Shown: positions 1-5,786, counted from the stretch's first letter. The stretch is 5,799 nucleotides of DNA from Candidatus Bathyarchaeota archaeon UBA185 (GCA_002495485.1 DAFH01000143.1:1-5799); one strand, 5' to 3'. The notes: a model not told the origin generated them from the letters alone. Numbers and translations: made by a program.

Positions 1-357
1 GAGGCTTTTCGGCGGTTTATGATCACGAGCACATGTCGCTCGTTCATCCCATCAGACTATCAGCTTGATGCTTCTGTCTTTCCTGAAAGATCGCGAGAAT
101 TGGGAACCATGTATGTGGAGGCAGAGGACAAGGTTACTCTGGGCCGAGTCAATGATATCAGCTTCGTCAGGGTCAACTATGTGACGGGAATTATCTACAA
201 TTCGAAGAGCGGGCACACTGAGCTGAAATGGCGGCATATCCGCGGGGACCAGGGACGCTTATCTGGTGAAGCTAGCACTAACACGATGGTGAACCTGTAC
301 GAGGCCGGGGCCTTGGACAGATCATTCATTAGAACAATCGCTGCCAGAATCCAGTAA
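1..357 (+). CDS. Hypothetical protein, possibly truncated by the window start
   Basis: I do not recognise this protein. The first ATG in the window is at 19, giving 112 residues, but the six codons before it (from base 1) are also open, so the true start may lie outside the window. No Shine-Dalgarno precedes ATG 19. The protein is soluble in character, with no membrane segment, no signal peptide and only one cysteine. The middle part (around residues 31-75) alternates hydrophobic and polar residues in a way that suggests beta strands, and the C-terminal 25 residues look helical. The frame ends with two consecutive stops (TAA TAG), and a stable hairpin follows within about 12 bases, which suits the end of a transcription unit. 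Codon use is not visibly different from the operon downstream. It could still be a chance frame; no function is proposed. Confidence 0.4.
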   Translation, partial: EAFRRFMITSTCRSFIPSDYQLDASVFPERSRELGTMYVEAEDKVTLGRVNDISFVRVNYVTGIIYNSKSGHTELKWRHIRGDQGRLSGEASTNTMVNLYEAGALDRSFIRTIAARIQ

Positions 358-369
358 TAGAACTCAGAG

Positions 370-391
370 ACGCTGGCTATTTGCCAGACGT
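370..391 (+). terminator. Hairpin after the first reading frame, possible terminator
   Basis: CTGGC (373-377) and GCCAG (383-387) pair perfectly around a TATTT loop. The stem extends by three more pairs (ACG 370-372 with CGT 389-391) if A388 is bulged out. It lies 12 bases after the TAA of the first frame. The downstream bases are only mildly T-rich and have no clean T-run of the kind archaeal terminators normally use. A processing signal or chance structure is therefore equally possible. Confidence 0.3.
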
Positions 392-453
392 TCTGATAGT
401 GGTTTCAGTCATGCTTGTTCTATCGAATGAATAGGATGCGTATCAGCAAGTAG

Positions 454-936
454 AAGTATTCAGGACACTGGGGTCTGATTGGAAGGGCTGTGTCAGTTCA
501 TCACGTGAAGCATAGTGGTCACGAGGAAATTCACGCCACTCATCAGCCTGTCCACGATGATACGCCTCGAATAAAGGTCCCTTATTCCAAGAACCCTGTT
601 TTCGTTGCGGAAGGCTACAAACCACCGGTAGTGGCCGGTCGAAGCTTTGAGTATGAGACAACTCCGTAAAACGTAGACTACTGGCAGACACTAAGCCTCG
701 CCTATCGTCAGTACCTGAAGAAGGAAGCCGACACGCGAATGATAGACCTCCGACTGCTAATAGAAGAAAGGCGGAACGGCGCATTCAGATGCGTAGCTTG
801 CTCGAAGCCAATGGTGATGCGTGAACTGTTCGCTAACGGTGACCGTGTCTACCAGTGTCTAAACGGTGACTGTGCGAAGAGGATCATTCGTTACCAGTAC
901 CAGGCGCGTACCGGCCGAATCGCTGAAGTGGCGTAG
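454..936 (+). pseudogene. Possible stop-interrupted gene ending in the zinc-ribbon frame
   Basis: The reading frame of the small cysteine protein (739-936) stays open back to 670. It is broken there by one TAA (667-669), then is open again in the same frame back to 454. Two long open stretches in one frame, 71 and 88 sense codons, separated by a single stop suggest one older gene of up to about 160 codons with a nonsense change. The stretch just after the TAA (from 670) reads as a plausible helix rich in Leu, Tyr, Lys and Glu that runs straight into the later start at 739. The part before the TAA is rich in His and Pro and is less convincing. Possible GTG starts lie at 490 and 505. The alternatives are that only 739-936 is real and the rest is chance, or that the TAA is a sequencing error. 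I recognise no homologue. Confidence 0.27.
739..936 (+). CDS. Small four-cysteine (zinc-ribbon-like) protein
   Basis: This predicted 65-residue soluble protein has cysteines at 18 and 21 (CVAC) and at 40 and 45 (CLNGDC), a four-cysteine pattern typical of a single zinc ribbon, although the second pair has the wider C-x4-C spacing. A basic, helical N-terminus (residues 1-14) precedes it, and a basic tail follows it (RIIRYQYQARTGR). Such proteins often bind nucleic acid or act as partners of larger complexes; that role is inference. The ATG at 739 has only a weak, distant purine tract (AAGAAGGAA around 718-726). The frame is open upstream to 670 without an ATG, GTG or TTG, so the protein may be the remnant of a longer one. 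It ends in TAG, 122 bases before the nuoB start, and probably lies outside the nuo operon. An antisense frame over the same bases is less credible. Confidence 0.5.
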   Translation: MIDLRLLIEERRNGAFRCVACSKPMVMRELFANGDRVYQCLNGDCAKRIIRYQYQARTGRIAEVA

Positions 937-1017
937 TCTTACAGACAATCTATTCAACGCCTTTATCACGAAGAGGATCGACGCGCTCTCGGTTTTACCA
1001 GTATAGTCATAAGATGC

Positions 1018-1027
1018 GGATAAATAG
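1018..1027 (+). promoter_or_regulatory. Candidate TATA box of the nuo operon
   Basis: GGATAAATAG lies about 35 bases before the nuoB GTG and resembles an archaeal TATA element. Transcription starting about 25 bases downstream would begin near 1048-1050, giving a very short leader that starts at or inside the Shine-Dalgarno. An alternative element is TATAGTCATAAG at 1002-1013, which would give a leader of about 30 bases and keep the whole ribosome binding site. The sequence alone does not decide between them. Confidence 0.35.
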
Positions 1028-1047
1028 GAACGGACACGAGTAGACGG

Positions 1048-1053
1048 GGTGAT
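1048..1053 (+). promoter_or_regulatory. Ribosome binding site of nuoB
   Basis: GGTGAT, within GGGGTGAT, is a full match to the archaeal anti-Shine-Dalgarno core. It sits five bases before the GTG at 1059, which fixes this non-ATG start with good confidence. Confidence 0.75.
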
Positions 1054-1058
1054 AAATC

Positions 1059-1610
1059 GTGTCGGCCCAGAAGTCTGCACAATCCGACGATCCGGTTGAA
1101 TTGCTTGCAGATTCTCTGAACGTCTGGGTTGGAAAACTTAGCGACATTGTTCACAAGGTCATCGACACGGAGCCCATCAGAAACGTGATCAACTGGGCAC
1201 GCATGTACTCTCTCTGGCCGGTCAACATAACGACCGCGTGTTGTAGCGCAGAATTCGGCGCAGCCAGCGGCGCTAGGCACGACCTGGAACGTTTCGGAGT
1301 CCTAGCTTACGGGTCTCTGAGACAGTCCGATCTCATCATCATAGAAGGAACGATAACGAAGAAGATGGCGAAGAGACTCCGCACGATCTATGACCAGATG
1401 ATGCTCCCTCGCTATGTTATCGCGATGGGAGACTGCGCAATATCGGGCGGTCTCTTCCATGACTCGTACAGTATCGTAAACGGCGCTCACGAATTCCTGC
1501 CCGTCGACGTATTCGTTCCCGGATGCCCTCCGAGACCGGAAGCATTGGAGCAGGGAATAATCATGCTACAAGAGAAGATACGAAAGTCGAAGGTGTATCC
1601 CGAGGGATGA
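1059..1610 (+). CDS. nuoB: Complex I-like subunit B (NuoB/FpoB), N2-cluster protein
   Basis: This subunit carries the terminal 4Fe-4S cluster (N2) of NADH/F420H2 dehydrogenase-type complexes, which passes electrons to the acceptor at the NuoB-NuoD interface. All four expected cluster ligands are present: the adjacent pair C61-C62, C126 in GDCAISGG, and C156 in VPGCPPRPEAL. Family landmarks also visible are RHDLERFG (73-80) and IIIEGTITKKMA (93-104). At 183 residues it matches the family length; the first 45 or so residues are a helical extension of the kind seen in archaeal versions. The GTG start is supported by the GGTGAT site. It is the first gene of a five-gene operon and overlaps nuoC by four bases (ATGA), which suggests translational coupling. 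No nuoA precedes it, unlike the usual order. Because an F420 subunit is in the operon, fpoB would be an equally good name. Confidence 0.95.
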   Translation: MSAQKSAQSDDPVELLADSLNVWVGKLSDIVHKVIDTEPIRNVINWARMYSLWPVNITTACCSAEFGAASGARHDLERFGVLAYGSLRQSDLIIIEGTITKKMAKRLRTIYDQMMLPRYVIAMGDCAISGGLFHDSYSIVNGAHEFLPVDVFVPGCPPRPEALEQGIIMLQEKIRKSKVYPEG

Positions 1611-2089
1611 GCATCACCCACGAACGCGAAGAGGAACTGATCAAAGCAATCAAGCAAAGGTTCCCGGCAGACGTCAAAGACGCAACGGTCCTCAGACAGT
1701 CACGCATCGATGTGACAGTCGCCCCGGAAAGGATTGTTGACATCGCGGTCTTCCTCCGCGACAAGCTAGGATTCGATCATCCGAGCGGGGTCTCGGCGGT
1801 GGACTATAACAGAGAAGCGCGGTTCGAAATAGTCTACCATCTATGTTCTGTCCAAAACAAGAATCAGAGAGACATCGTGATAGACTTAAAGGAATCCGTT
1901 CCACGAAACATTGCACGAGCCCCCTCGCTCGTCAGCGTTTGGCCTGGAGTCGAGAACTACGAGCGAGAAAGTCTTGAAATGTTCGGACTACGGTTCGACG
2001 GTCATCCCCACCCTGAGAAACTGTTTTTGAACGACAACTGGAACGGACCGCCGCCCTTGCGCAAGGAAGTCAGATTCCCGACGGATTGA
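1607..2089 (+). CDS. nuoC: Complex I-like subunit C (NuoC/FpoC, 30 kDa-type)
   Basis: This hydrophilic structural subunit of the connecting module packs against NuoD and NuoB and carries no cofactor. The signature of the 30-kDa family lies in the C-terminal third: SVWPGVENYERESLEMFGLRF (110-130, read in parts as WPGVENYERE and MFGLRF), then the DGHP-type turn (131-134) and PPPLRKE (148-154). I chose the ATG at 1607, giving 160 residues, over an in-frame ATG at 1523. The longer form would overlap nuoB by 88 bases and add 28 residues with no family character. The 1607 ATG overlaps the nuoB stop as ATGA, with AGGTG (1591-1595) 11 bases upstream. NuoC is a separate protein here, not fused to NuoD as in Escherichia coli or to NuoB as in some archaea. 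Three bases separate it from nuoD. Confidence 0.93.
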   Translation: MSITHEREEELIKAIKQRFPADVKDATVLRQSRIDVTVAPERIVDIAVFLRDKLGFDHPSGVSAVDYNREARFEIVYHLCSVQNKNQRDIVIDLKESVPRNIARAPSLVSVWPGVENYERESLEMFGLRFDGHPHPEKLFLNDNWNGPPPLRKEVRFPTD

Positions 2090-2092
2090 CCC

Positions 2093-3238
2093 ATGACAAC
2101 AACCGACAAGCCCTCACAGACGACCGAGCTGCAGTCGATGAGCCCTACAGAGCCAGGGGCTCAGACCATGACGTTGAGCGTTGGCCCGCAGCACTCCGGG
2201 TCGGGACACATGAGACTCATCGTCGAACTTGACGGCGACATCATAATCAACGCAATGCCCGACCCCGGGTATGTCCACCGGGGCATCGAGAAGATCATCG
2301 AGCTTAGAAACATAATTCGAAGCATTCCAGTGATCGAGCGGCCCTCGATCATTGACGCTTCCAACTTGAATCATGCATGGGTGAAGGCGATAGAAGAGCT
2401 GCAAGGAGTGGAGCCTCCTGCACGCGGACAGTATCTTAGATGTCTCCTGAACGAGATGAACAGGATAATGAGCCATCTCTACTGGCTCTCCATCTACGGA
2501 GTTTTCCTCGGTCACACGACCATGTTCATGTGGCCGCTTGGAGACAGAGAACTCTTCATCGACCTTGCAGAACGCCTGACTGGGGCTCGAATCACATACT
2601 CGTACCTGGTACCAGGCGGCGTCCGGCGAGACCTTCCTCAAGGGTTCGCTGAAGAAGCCATCAAGCGAACGATATATTTCGAAAAGCGGCTGGACGAGTA
2701 CGAGAAAATATTCTTCGAGAATCCGCTCTTCACGTCCCGCGCCAAAGGCATCGGAACTCTCTCGCCTGAACGAGCCATAGCTCTCGGCTCAACAGGCCCG
2801 ACACTCCGAGGATCAGGGATAGATAGAGATCTGAGAAAGGACGAGCCTTACGCGGCCTATAGCGAGCTAGACTTCAAAGTTCACACGCGGCCAGACGGCG
2901 ACTCGTACTCGCGCGCCATGGTTCACATGGACGAGATGAGAGAGAGTAGCCAGCTAATCAGGCAGATACTCAAGAGACTACCCTCGGGACCCGTCAGACG
3001 AAAGGCACCGATCGTTGTTCCACGGGGCGAAGCCTACGCTCGAGTCGAGTCCGCGCGTGGAGAATGCAGCTTCTACATGATCGGAGAAGGTGGGGACAAA
3101 CCCTACCGAGCACGCTACATCACAGGATCGTACAGAAACATGGCCGCTATTCCCGAAGTCCTGAAGGGAGTCCGGCTGGCCGACATGCCAACCTCATGGT
3201 GGAGCATCGACTACTGGCCAGTGGAGGCCGACAGGTAG
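2093..3238 (+). CDS. nuoD: Complex I-like subunit D (NuoD/FpoD, 49 kDa-type)
   Basis: This is the large core subunit of the connecting module and forms the acceptor cavity together with NuoB. Visible landmarks are GPQH (31-34), GYVHRGIEK (59-67), GGVRRDLP (175-182), LRGSGIDRDLRKDEPYAAY (238-256), ESARGE (319-324) and the C-terminal DYWPVEADR (373-381). The long similarity to archaeal NuoD, including the VEADR ending, makes the family secure. It is related to NiFe hydrogenase large subunits, but both CxxC pairs are absent: the only cysteines are C117 and C325, so there is no NiFe centre. The quinone-site motif is altered (RPSI at 83-86 where bacterial complex I has R-x-D-Y). The first 25 residues are a Thr/Ser/Pro-rich extension. 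ATG 2168 (Met26, just before LSVGPQH) is a credible alternative start, and no strong Shine-Dalgarno supports 2093. nuoI follows after six bases, where nuoH would usually stand. Confidence 0.95.
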   Translation: MTTTDKPSQTTELQSMSPTEPGAQTMTLSVGPQHSGSGHMRLIVELDGDIIINAMPDPGYVHRGIEKIIELRNIIRSIPVIERPSIIDASNLNHAWVKAIEELQGVEPPARGQYLRCLLNEMNRIMSHLYWLSIYGVFLGHTTMFMWPLGDRELFIDLAERLTGARITYSYLVPGGVRRDLPQGFAEEAIKRTIYFEKRLDEYEKIFFENPLFTSRAKGIGTLSPERAIALGSTGPTLRGSGIDRDLRKDEPYAAYSELDFKVHTRPDGDSYSRAMVHMDEMRESSQLIRQILKRLPSGPVRRKAPIVVPRGEAYARVESARGECSFYMIGEGGDKPYRARYITGSYRNMAAIPEVLKGVRLADMPTSWWSIDYWPVEADR

Positions 3239-3244
3239 ACAATC

Positions 3245-3715
3245 ATGGCACCCATCACCGGCAAGGTCAAGGCCGCCATCAGCAGCTGGGTAGCATACTC
3301 AGTGGGACTGCGACACCTGTTCCACAAGCCATACACACTCAAGTTTCCACAACAGAGGTACGCGGTTGAGGCCGGGTTCCGAGGTAGACACCTTCTACAT
3401 CTCGACAGATGCACAGGCTGTGGGATCTGCGCTTGGATCTGTCCGGAGAAGTGCATAACAATCGTCCAGCGAGGCGACAGATGGTTTCCCCAATACTTCT
3501 ATGGACGATGCTGCTTCTGCCACTTCTGCACAGACTACTGTCCCGAGTTCGCGCTTGAGGAGACTGTCGAGTACGACATTGCCGAGTATACCAGGGAACT
3601 GCTCGTCTGGTCTCCCGAACGACTAGCCAGGCCACCCGTAAGGAAAGAGGACAAGTATGTCTTCAGCGTCGACGGTCCGAGAGGAGCCTCACAGGTTCCA
3701 GAGCAGGGGCACTAG
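3245..3715 (+). CDS. nuoI: Complex I-like subunit I (NuoI/FpoI), 2x[4Fe-4S] ferredoxin subunit
   Basis: This is the electron wire between the input module and cluster N2 of NuoB. It has two C-x2-C-x2-C-x3-C-P motifs: C56, C59, C62, C66 and C89, C92, C95, C99. By family precedent each cluster takes three ligands from one motif and the fourth from the other. Residues 5-35 form the typical NuoI N-terminus, an amphipathic helix followed by FHKPYTLKFP, which in known complexes lies against the membrane subunit NuoH. That element is kept although nuoH is missing here. Extra cysteines occur at 70 and 90, directly beside the clusters. The last 35 residues are a charged tail without recognisable features. 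At 156 residues it has the normal length for the family. A weak AGGT (3233-3236) precedes the ATG. Five bases separate it from the fpoF-like gene, its likely electron donor. Confidence 0.93.
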   Translation: MAPITGKVKAAISSWVAYSVGLRHLFHKPYTLKFPQQRYAVEAGFRGRHLLHLDRCTGCGICAWICPEKCITIVQRGDRWFPQYFYGRCCFCHFCTDYCPEFALEETVEYDIAEYTRELLVWSPERLARPPVRKEDKYVFSVDGPRGASQVPEQGH

Positions 3716-3720
3716 CTGAA

Positions 3721-4938
3721 ATGACTCAAGTAGCGACTACGTCACAAACGCTGAAGCCCAGTGCCGAGGGCGAAGGCTGGAAAGCCCGGCCTATCAAACT
3801 TAAGATTTTCGGAAATCTAATCGCGGAGGTCGTCCACAAGGGGATCTGCATGTACTGCGGTGCGTGCATCGCCTCTTGCCCCATCGACATCCTCTTCCAC
3901 AGCGAGAACGAAGAACCAGTGATGCGCGGGACCTGTGCCGCCTGCCAGGTCTGTTACTATAGCTGTCCACGGATCGAGCTTCCCGTATCAGAAATCGAGC
4001 GCAGAGTATTCGGTAGAGAACGCACAACCGAGGAAACAATCCTCGGTATACACATCGGATCCTATTCCGTACGCGCAAAGGATCCAGACATACTGAAAAG
4101 GGCACAGGACGGAGGAGCGTCGAGCGCGGTAATGCTCTACGCCTTGGAGAACAAGATAATCGACTACGCTCTTGTCTCTGGATACACTTCTCGGGAGCCA
4201 TGGAAACCGGGGCCCAAGATAGCGCGAACGAAACAGGAACTGGTCGAGCACGCCGGGTCCATGTACACTCCCGGCGGCCAGGTCGGAGGAACGGCAGAGA
4301 TAGCGGTTCCCAACCGGTCAGTCGTAGATTTCCAGGAAGAGCGGCTTGCGTTTGTCGGGCTTCCGTGCGAACTGCAGGGTTTCTGGAGAATGAACACTCA
4401 CTGGATCGCGGCGCCCAAGCTGGGACGTAACTTGGTCTTTACCATCGGGCTCTTCTGCTCAAAGGTCTTCGACTATCAGAAGATGATGGTCGACTATGTT
4501 CAGGGAACTCGCGGCATCGACCTCCGAACGGTAACCAAGGTCAATATCAAGAAGAATCGTCTGCTCGTCTACACAGGCGACAGACTCGCGATCGACGAAC
4601 CTGTAGAGGCGGTCGCAAACGCGGCCCGTGAGGAGTGCAACATATGCGTGGACTATTCTGCGGAGCTGGCTGACATATCAGTCGGCGCAATTGGCTCTGC
4701 CTCCGGCTGGAGCACAGTATTGGCCCGGACCCCTCGCGGCGAGGATATTCTCAACGGCGCCGTGGAAGCTGGATACGTCGAGATGAAGAAACTAGATCCT
4801 CTCGGCAAGGGAATCAAGTTCTTGGAGACTCTCTGCGAGAGAAAGAGGCTAAGAGATCCATCCGCCTACATAAGACACGCTACAGCATTTCCCAGACCGG
4901 AGCCGAAACTCGTCCCTCTAGAGGTCACGACGAAGTAA
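3721..4938 (+). CDS. fpoF: F420H2 dehydrogenase input subunit, FpoF/FqoF/FrhB family
   Basis: This is the probable electron-input subunit, oxidising reduced coenzyme F420 through a flavin and passing electrons via iron-sulfur clusters to NuoI. The N-terminal ferredoxin part has two complete motifs: C43, C46, C49, C53 and C72, C75, C78, C82. An FrhB-type domain follows, with DGGASSA (130-136), GLPCELQG (213-220), GLFCS (243-247) and CNIC-VDYSAELADISVG (306-322). C216, C246, C306 and C309 are the usual extra cluster cysteines of FrhB-like proteins. GWSTVLART (329-337) is the conserved C-terminal motif. At 405 residues it is longer than a bare FrhB because of the ferredoxin domain, a short Thr/Ser-rich N-terminus and a Pro-rich C-terminal tail. 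Gene order I-F matches my recollection of the Archaeoglobus fqo cluster. FrhB-like proteins also serve other F420 enzymes, so the specific role rests on context. AGGGG (3705-3709) is a weak ribosome site. It is the last gene of the operon. Confidence 0.88.
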   Translation: MTQVATTSQTLKPSAEGEGWKARPIKLKIFGNLIAEVVHKGICMYCGACIASCPIDILFHSENEEPVMRGTCAACQVCYYSCPRIELPVSEIERRVFGRERTTEETILGIHIGSYSVRAKDPDILKRAQDGGASSAVMLYALENKIIDYALVSGYTSREPWKPGPKIARTKQELVEHAGSMYTPGGQVGGTAEIAVPNRSVVDFQEERLAFVGLPCELQGFWRMNTHWIAAPKLGRNLVFTIGLFCSKVFDYQKMMVDYVQGTRGIDLRTVTKVNIKKNRLLVYTGDRLAIDEPVEAVANAAREECNICVDYSAELADISVGAIGSASGWSTVLARTPRGEDILNGAVEAGYVEMKKLDPLGKGIKFLETLCERKRLRDPSAYIRHATAFPRPEPKLVPLEVTTK

Positions 4939-4951
4939 AGGTTCAACCTGC
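4939..4951. other. Thirteen-base convergent junction with a small dyad
   Basis: The fpoF stop and the stop of the minus-strand membrane protein gene face each other across 13 bases. AGGTT and AACCT (4939-4949) form a perfect dyad around one central C, which would fold only as a tiny hairpin. There is no T-run on either strand, so no clear terminator. The transcripts of the two units probably overlap at their 3' ends. Confidence 0.4.
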
Positions 4952-5554
4952 TCAAGACCCGAACCCGGCACCCCGCGAACTCCTCATGTTCTCGACCAGC
5001 TGGGCAAGAGGATCGACCGTTCTCTGAGCATGTCTCCGGCCAAATGCCCGAGGCGGAACGAGCATCTGCAGCAAGCTTCTCAGTGAGTTTCCCGGGTCGT
5101 CTTGAGGCGATATGCGCTTGTCTTCTTCGATTTTGTTTCCGATTGCTGGCGGCTCGGGGATCACGGGTCCGTGCTGATGTCCGGGGCTACCCAAGAAATG
5201 CTCGGCCAGAATGCGTTCAGAAGCTTCTAGGCCGCATGTAGGGCACGAGTAGAGTATGGCTGTCGCCTCTTTCTTCGGGATTTCTTCCACTGTGCCATTC
5301 GCCTTTAGTTCGACCGTCAGAAGCTCCTTGCTCGTACTTGCTGGCTTAGCATCTCGATTCTTGAGTTGTCTTGGAACCGCGGTAGGTGTAAGAGGTGTTA
5401 ATCGCGTTCGGTGTCTAGTGCTTTGACGGACTGTGTCGCGGAGGTGATCTCTTTTCCGTAGCGCTGTTTTGGATGTCATGCGAGTTGTAATCACCAGCGC
5501 CGGGATCGTTCCTACAATTACTCCGATGAGAAATTCGATGAGGATTGGTTCCAT
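4952..5554 (-). CDS. Membrane-anchored protein with a C2H2-like zinc finger
   Basis: This 200-residue protein belongs to no family I can name. Residues 3-23 form one hydrophobic segment (start MEPILIEFLIGVIVG), followed at once by a strongly basic stretch (R25 to about R51). By the positive-inside rule this places the rest in the cytoplasm. Residues 52-98 look like a linker. A single finger follows: C104, C107, H119 and H126 (CPTCGLEASERILAEHF, then GSPGH), spaced C-x2-C-x11-H-x6-H, close to a classical C2H2 finger. A Pro/acidic segment (130-155) and a C-terminal helical region (156-190) complete it. The ATG at 5554 is supported by a GGGGAG site (5562-5567 on the complement) seven bases upstream. 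The gene lies 12 bases after a small zinc-ribbon gene, which suggests one transcript. A DNA- or protein-binding membrane tether is a guess from architecture only. Confidence 0.75.
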   Translation of the reverse strand: MEPILIEFLIGVIVGTIPALVITTRMTSKTALRKRDHLRDTVRQSTRHRTRLTPLTPTAVPRQLKNRDAKPASTSKELLTVELKANGTVEEIPKKEATAILYSCPTCGLEASERILAEHFLGSPGHQHGPVIPEPPAIGNKIEEDKRISPQDDPGNSLRSLLQMLVPPRAFGRRHAQRTVDPLAQLVENMRSSRGAGFGS

Positions 5555-5566
5555 CCCAGTTCTCCC

Positions 5567-5704
5567 CTAGACCAACGGTACGTCTGCATAGTTTTCCACG
5601 ACACACTCATTGCAGACGATTCTGCCTTGAGGGGTTCGATAAACTCTGTCGATGTTCAGTATCTCCCTCCCGCATTCGACGCAGACAACCACACACTCGC
5701 TCAT
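5567..5704 (-). CDS. 45-residue zinc-ribbon protein
   Basis: Reading the complement from CAT at 5702-5704 gives 45 residues ending in TAG. It has two clean C-x2-C knuckles: C8 and C11 (CVEC) and C31 and C34 (CNEC), with an extra C4. The 19 residues between the knuckles contain a turn (TPQGR) as expected for a zinc ribbon, and the second knuckle is followed by a short acidic tail. The symmetrical placement of the knuckles supports a real gene despite its size. The stop lies 12 bases before the start of the C2H2-type membrane protein, and the Shine-Dalgarno of that gene overlaps this stop, so the two are probably co-transcribed and may be translationally coupled. Its own ribosome site is weak (GGACTTGGG upstream). 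The ribbon could bind nucleic acid or serve in protein contacts; which one is unknown. Confidence 0.7.
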   Translation of the reverse strand: MSECVVVCVECGREILNIDRVYRTPQGRIVCNECVVENYADVPLV

Positions 5705-5756
5705 TAGCCCAAGTCCGTCAAGAATCAAATTGAAGGTGCAATGCTGATTCCCGGCT

Positions 5757-5786
5757 TGTTACCAATCCCGACTAACGCCGGTAACA
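5757..5786. repeat. Inverted repeat, candidate operator
   Basis: TGTTACC (5757-5763) and GGTAACA (5780-5786) are perfect inverted copies separated by 16 bases. A second, overlapping pair, CCGGC (5751-5755) and GCCGG (5777-5781), uses the same flanks. The half-site spacing, about two helical turns centre to centre, suits a dimeric regulator. The site lies 50-80 bases upstream of the small zinc-ribbon gene, where transcription of that unit would begin. Confidence 0.35.

Noticed and set aside
427..666. Pyrrolysine-style readthrough of TAG 451 after ATG 427
   Set aside because: TAG ends nuoD, nuoI and the small zinc-ribbon genes as an ordinary stop, the leading peptide is only eight residues, and a TAA follows in the same frame.
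443..784. Minus-strand frame of 113 residues with a lipoprotein-like start (MRRSAFLLLAVGG followed by LSFAC)
   Set aside because: It has no Shine-Dalgarno, no recognisable body after the start, and overlaps the cysteine-paired plus-strand protein whose C-x2-C motif is more credible. The signal-like start is probably chance from the antisense of a Glu/Arg-rich helix.
1523..1606. Longer nuoC starting at ATG 1523
   Set aside because: It would overlap nuoB by 88 bases, and the added 28 residues have no family resemblance. The ATGA overlap at 1607 is the typical coupled start.
2114..2641. Minus-strand frame of 175 residues inside nuoD
   Set aside because: It lies entirely antisense to a confidently identified conserved gene and has no family features.
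2093..3238. NiFe hydrogenase large subunit (group 4) as the identity of the nuoD gene
   Set aside because: Both CxxC pairs that bind the NiFe centre are missing; the protein has only two isolated cysteines and ends in the NuoD-type DYWPVEADR.
5385..5400. Repeated AGGTGT-like units (5384-5398)
   Set aside because: They simply encode the LTPLTP stretch of the minus-strand membrane protein and do not extend into a real repeat array.
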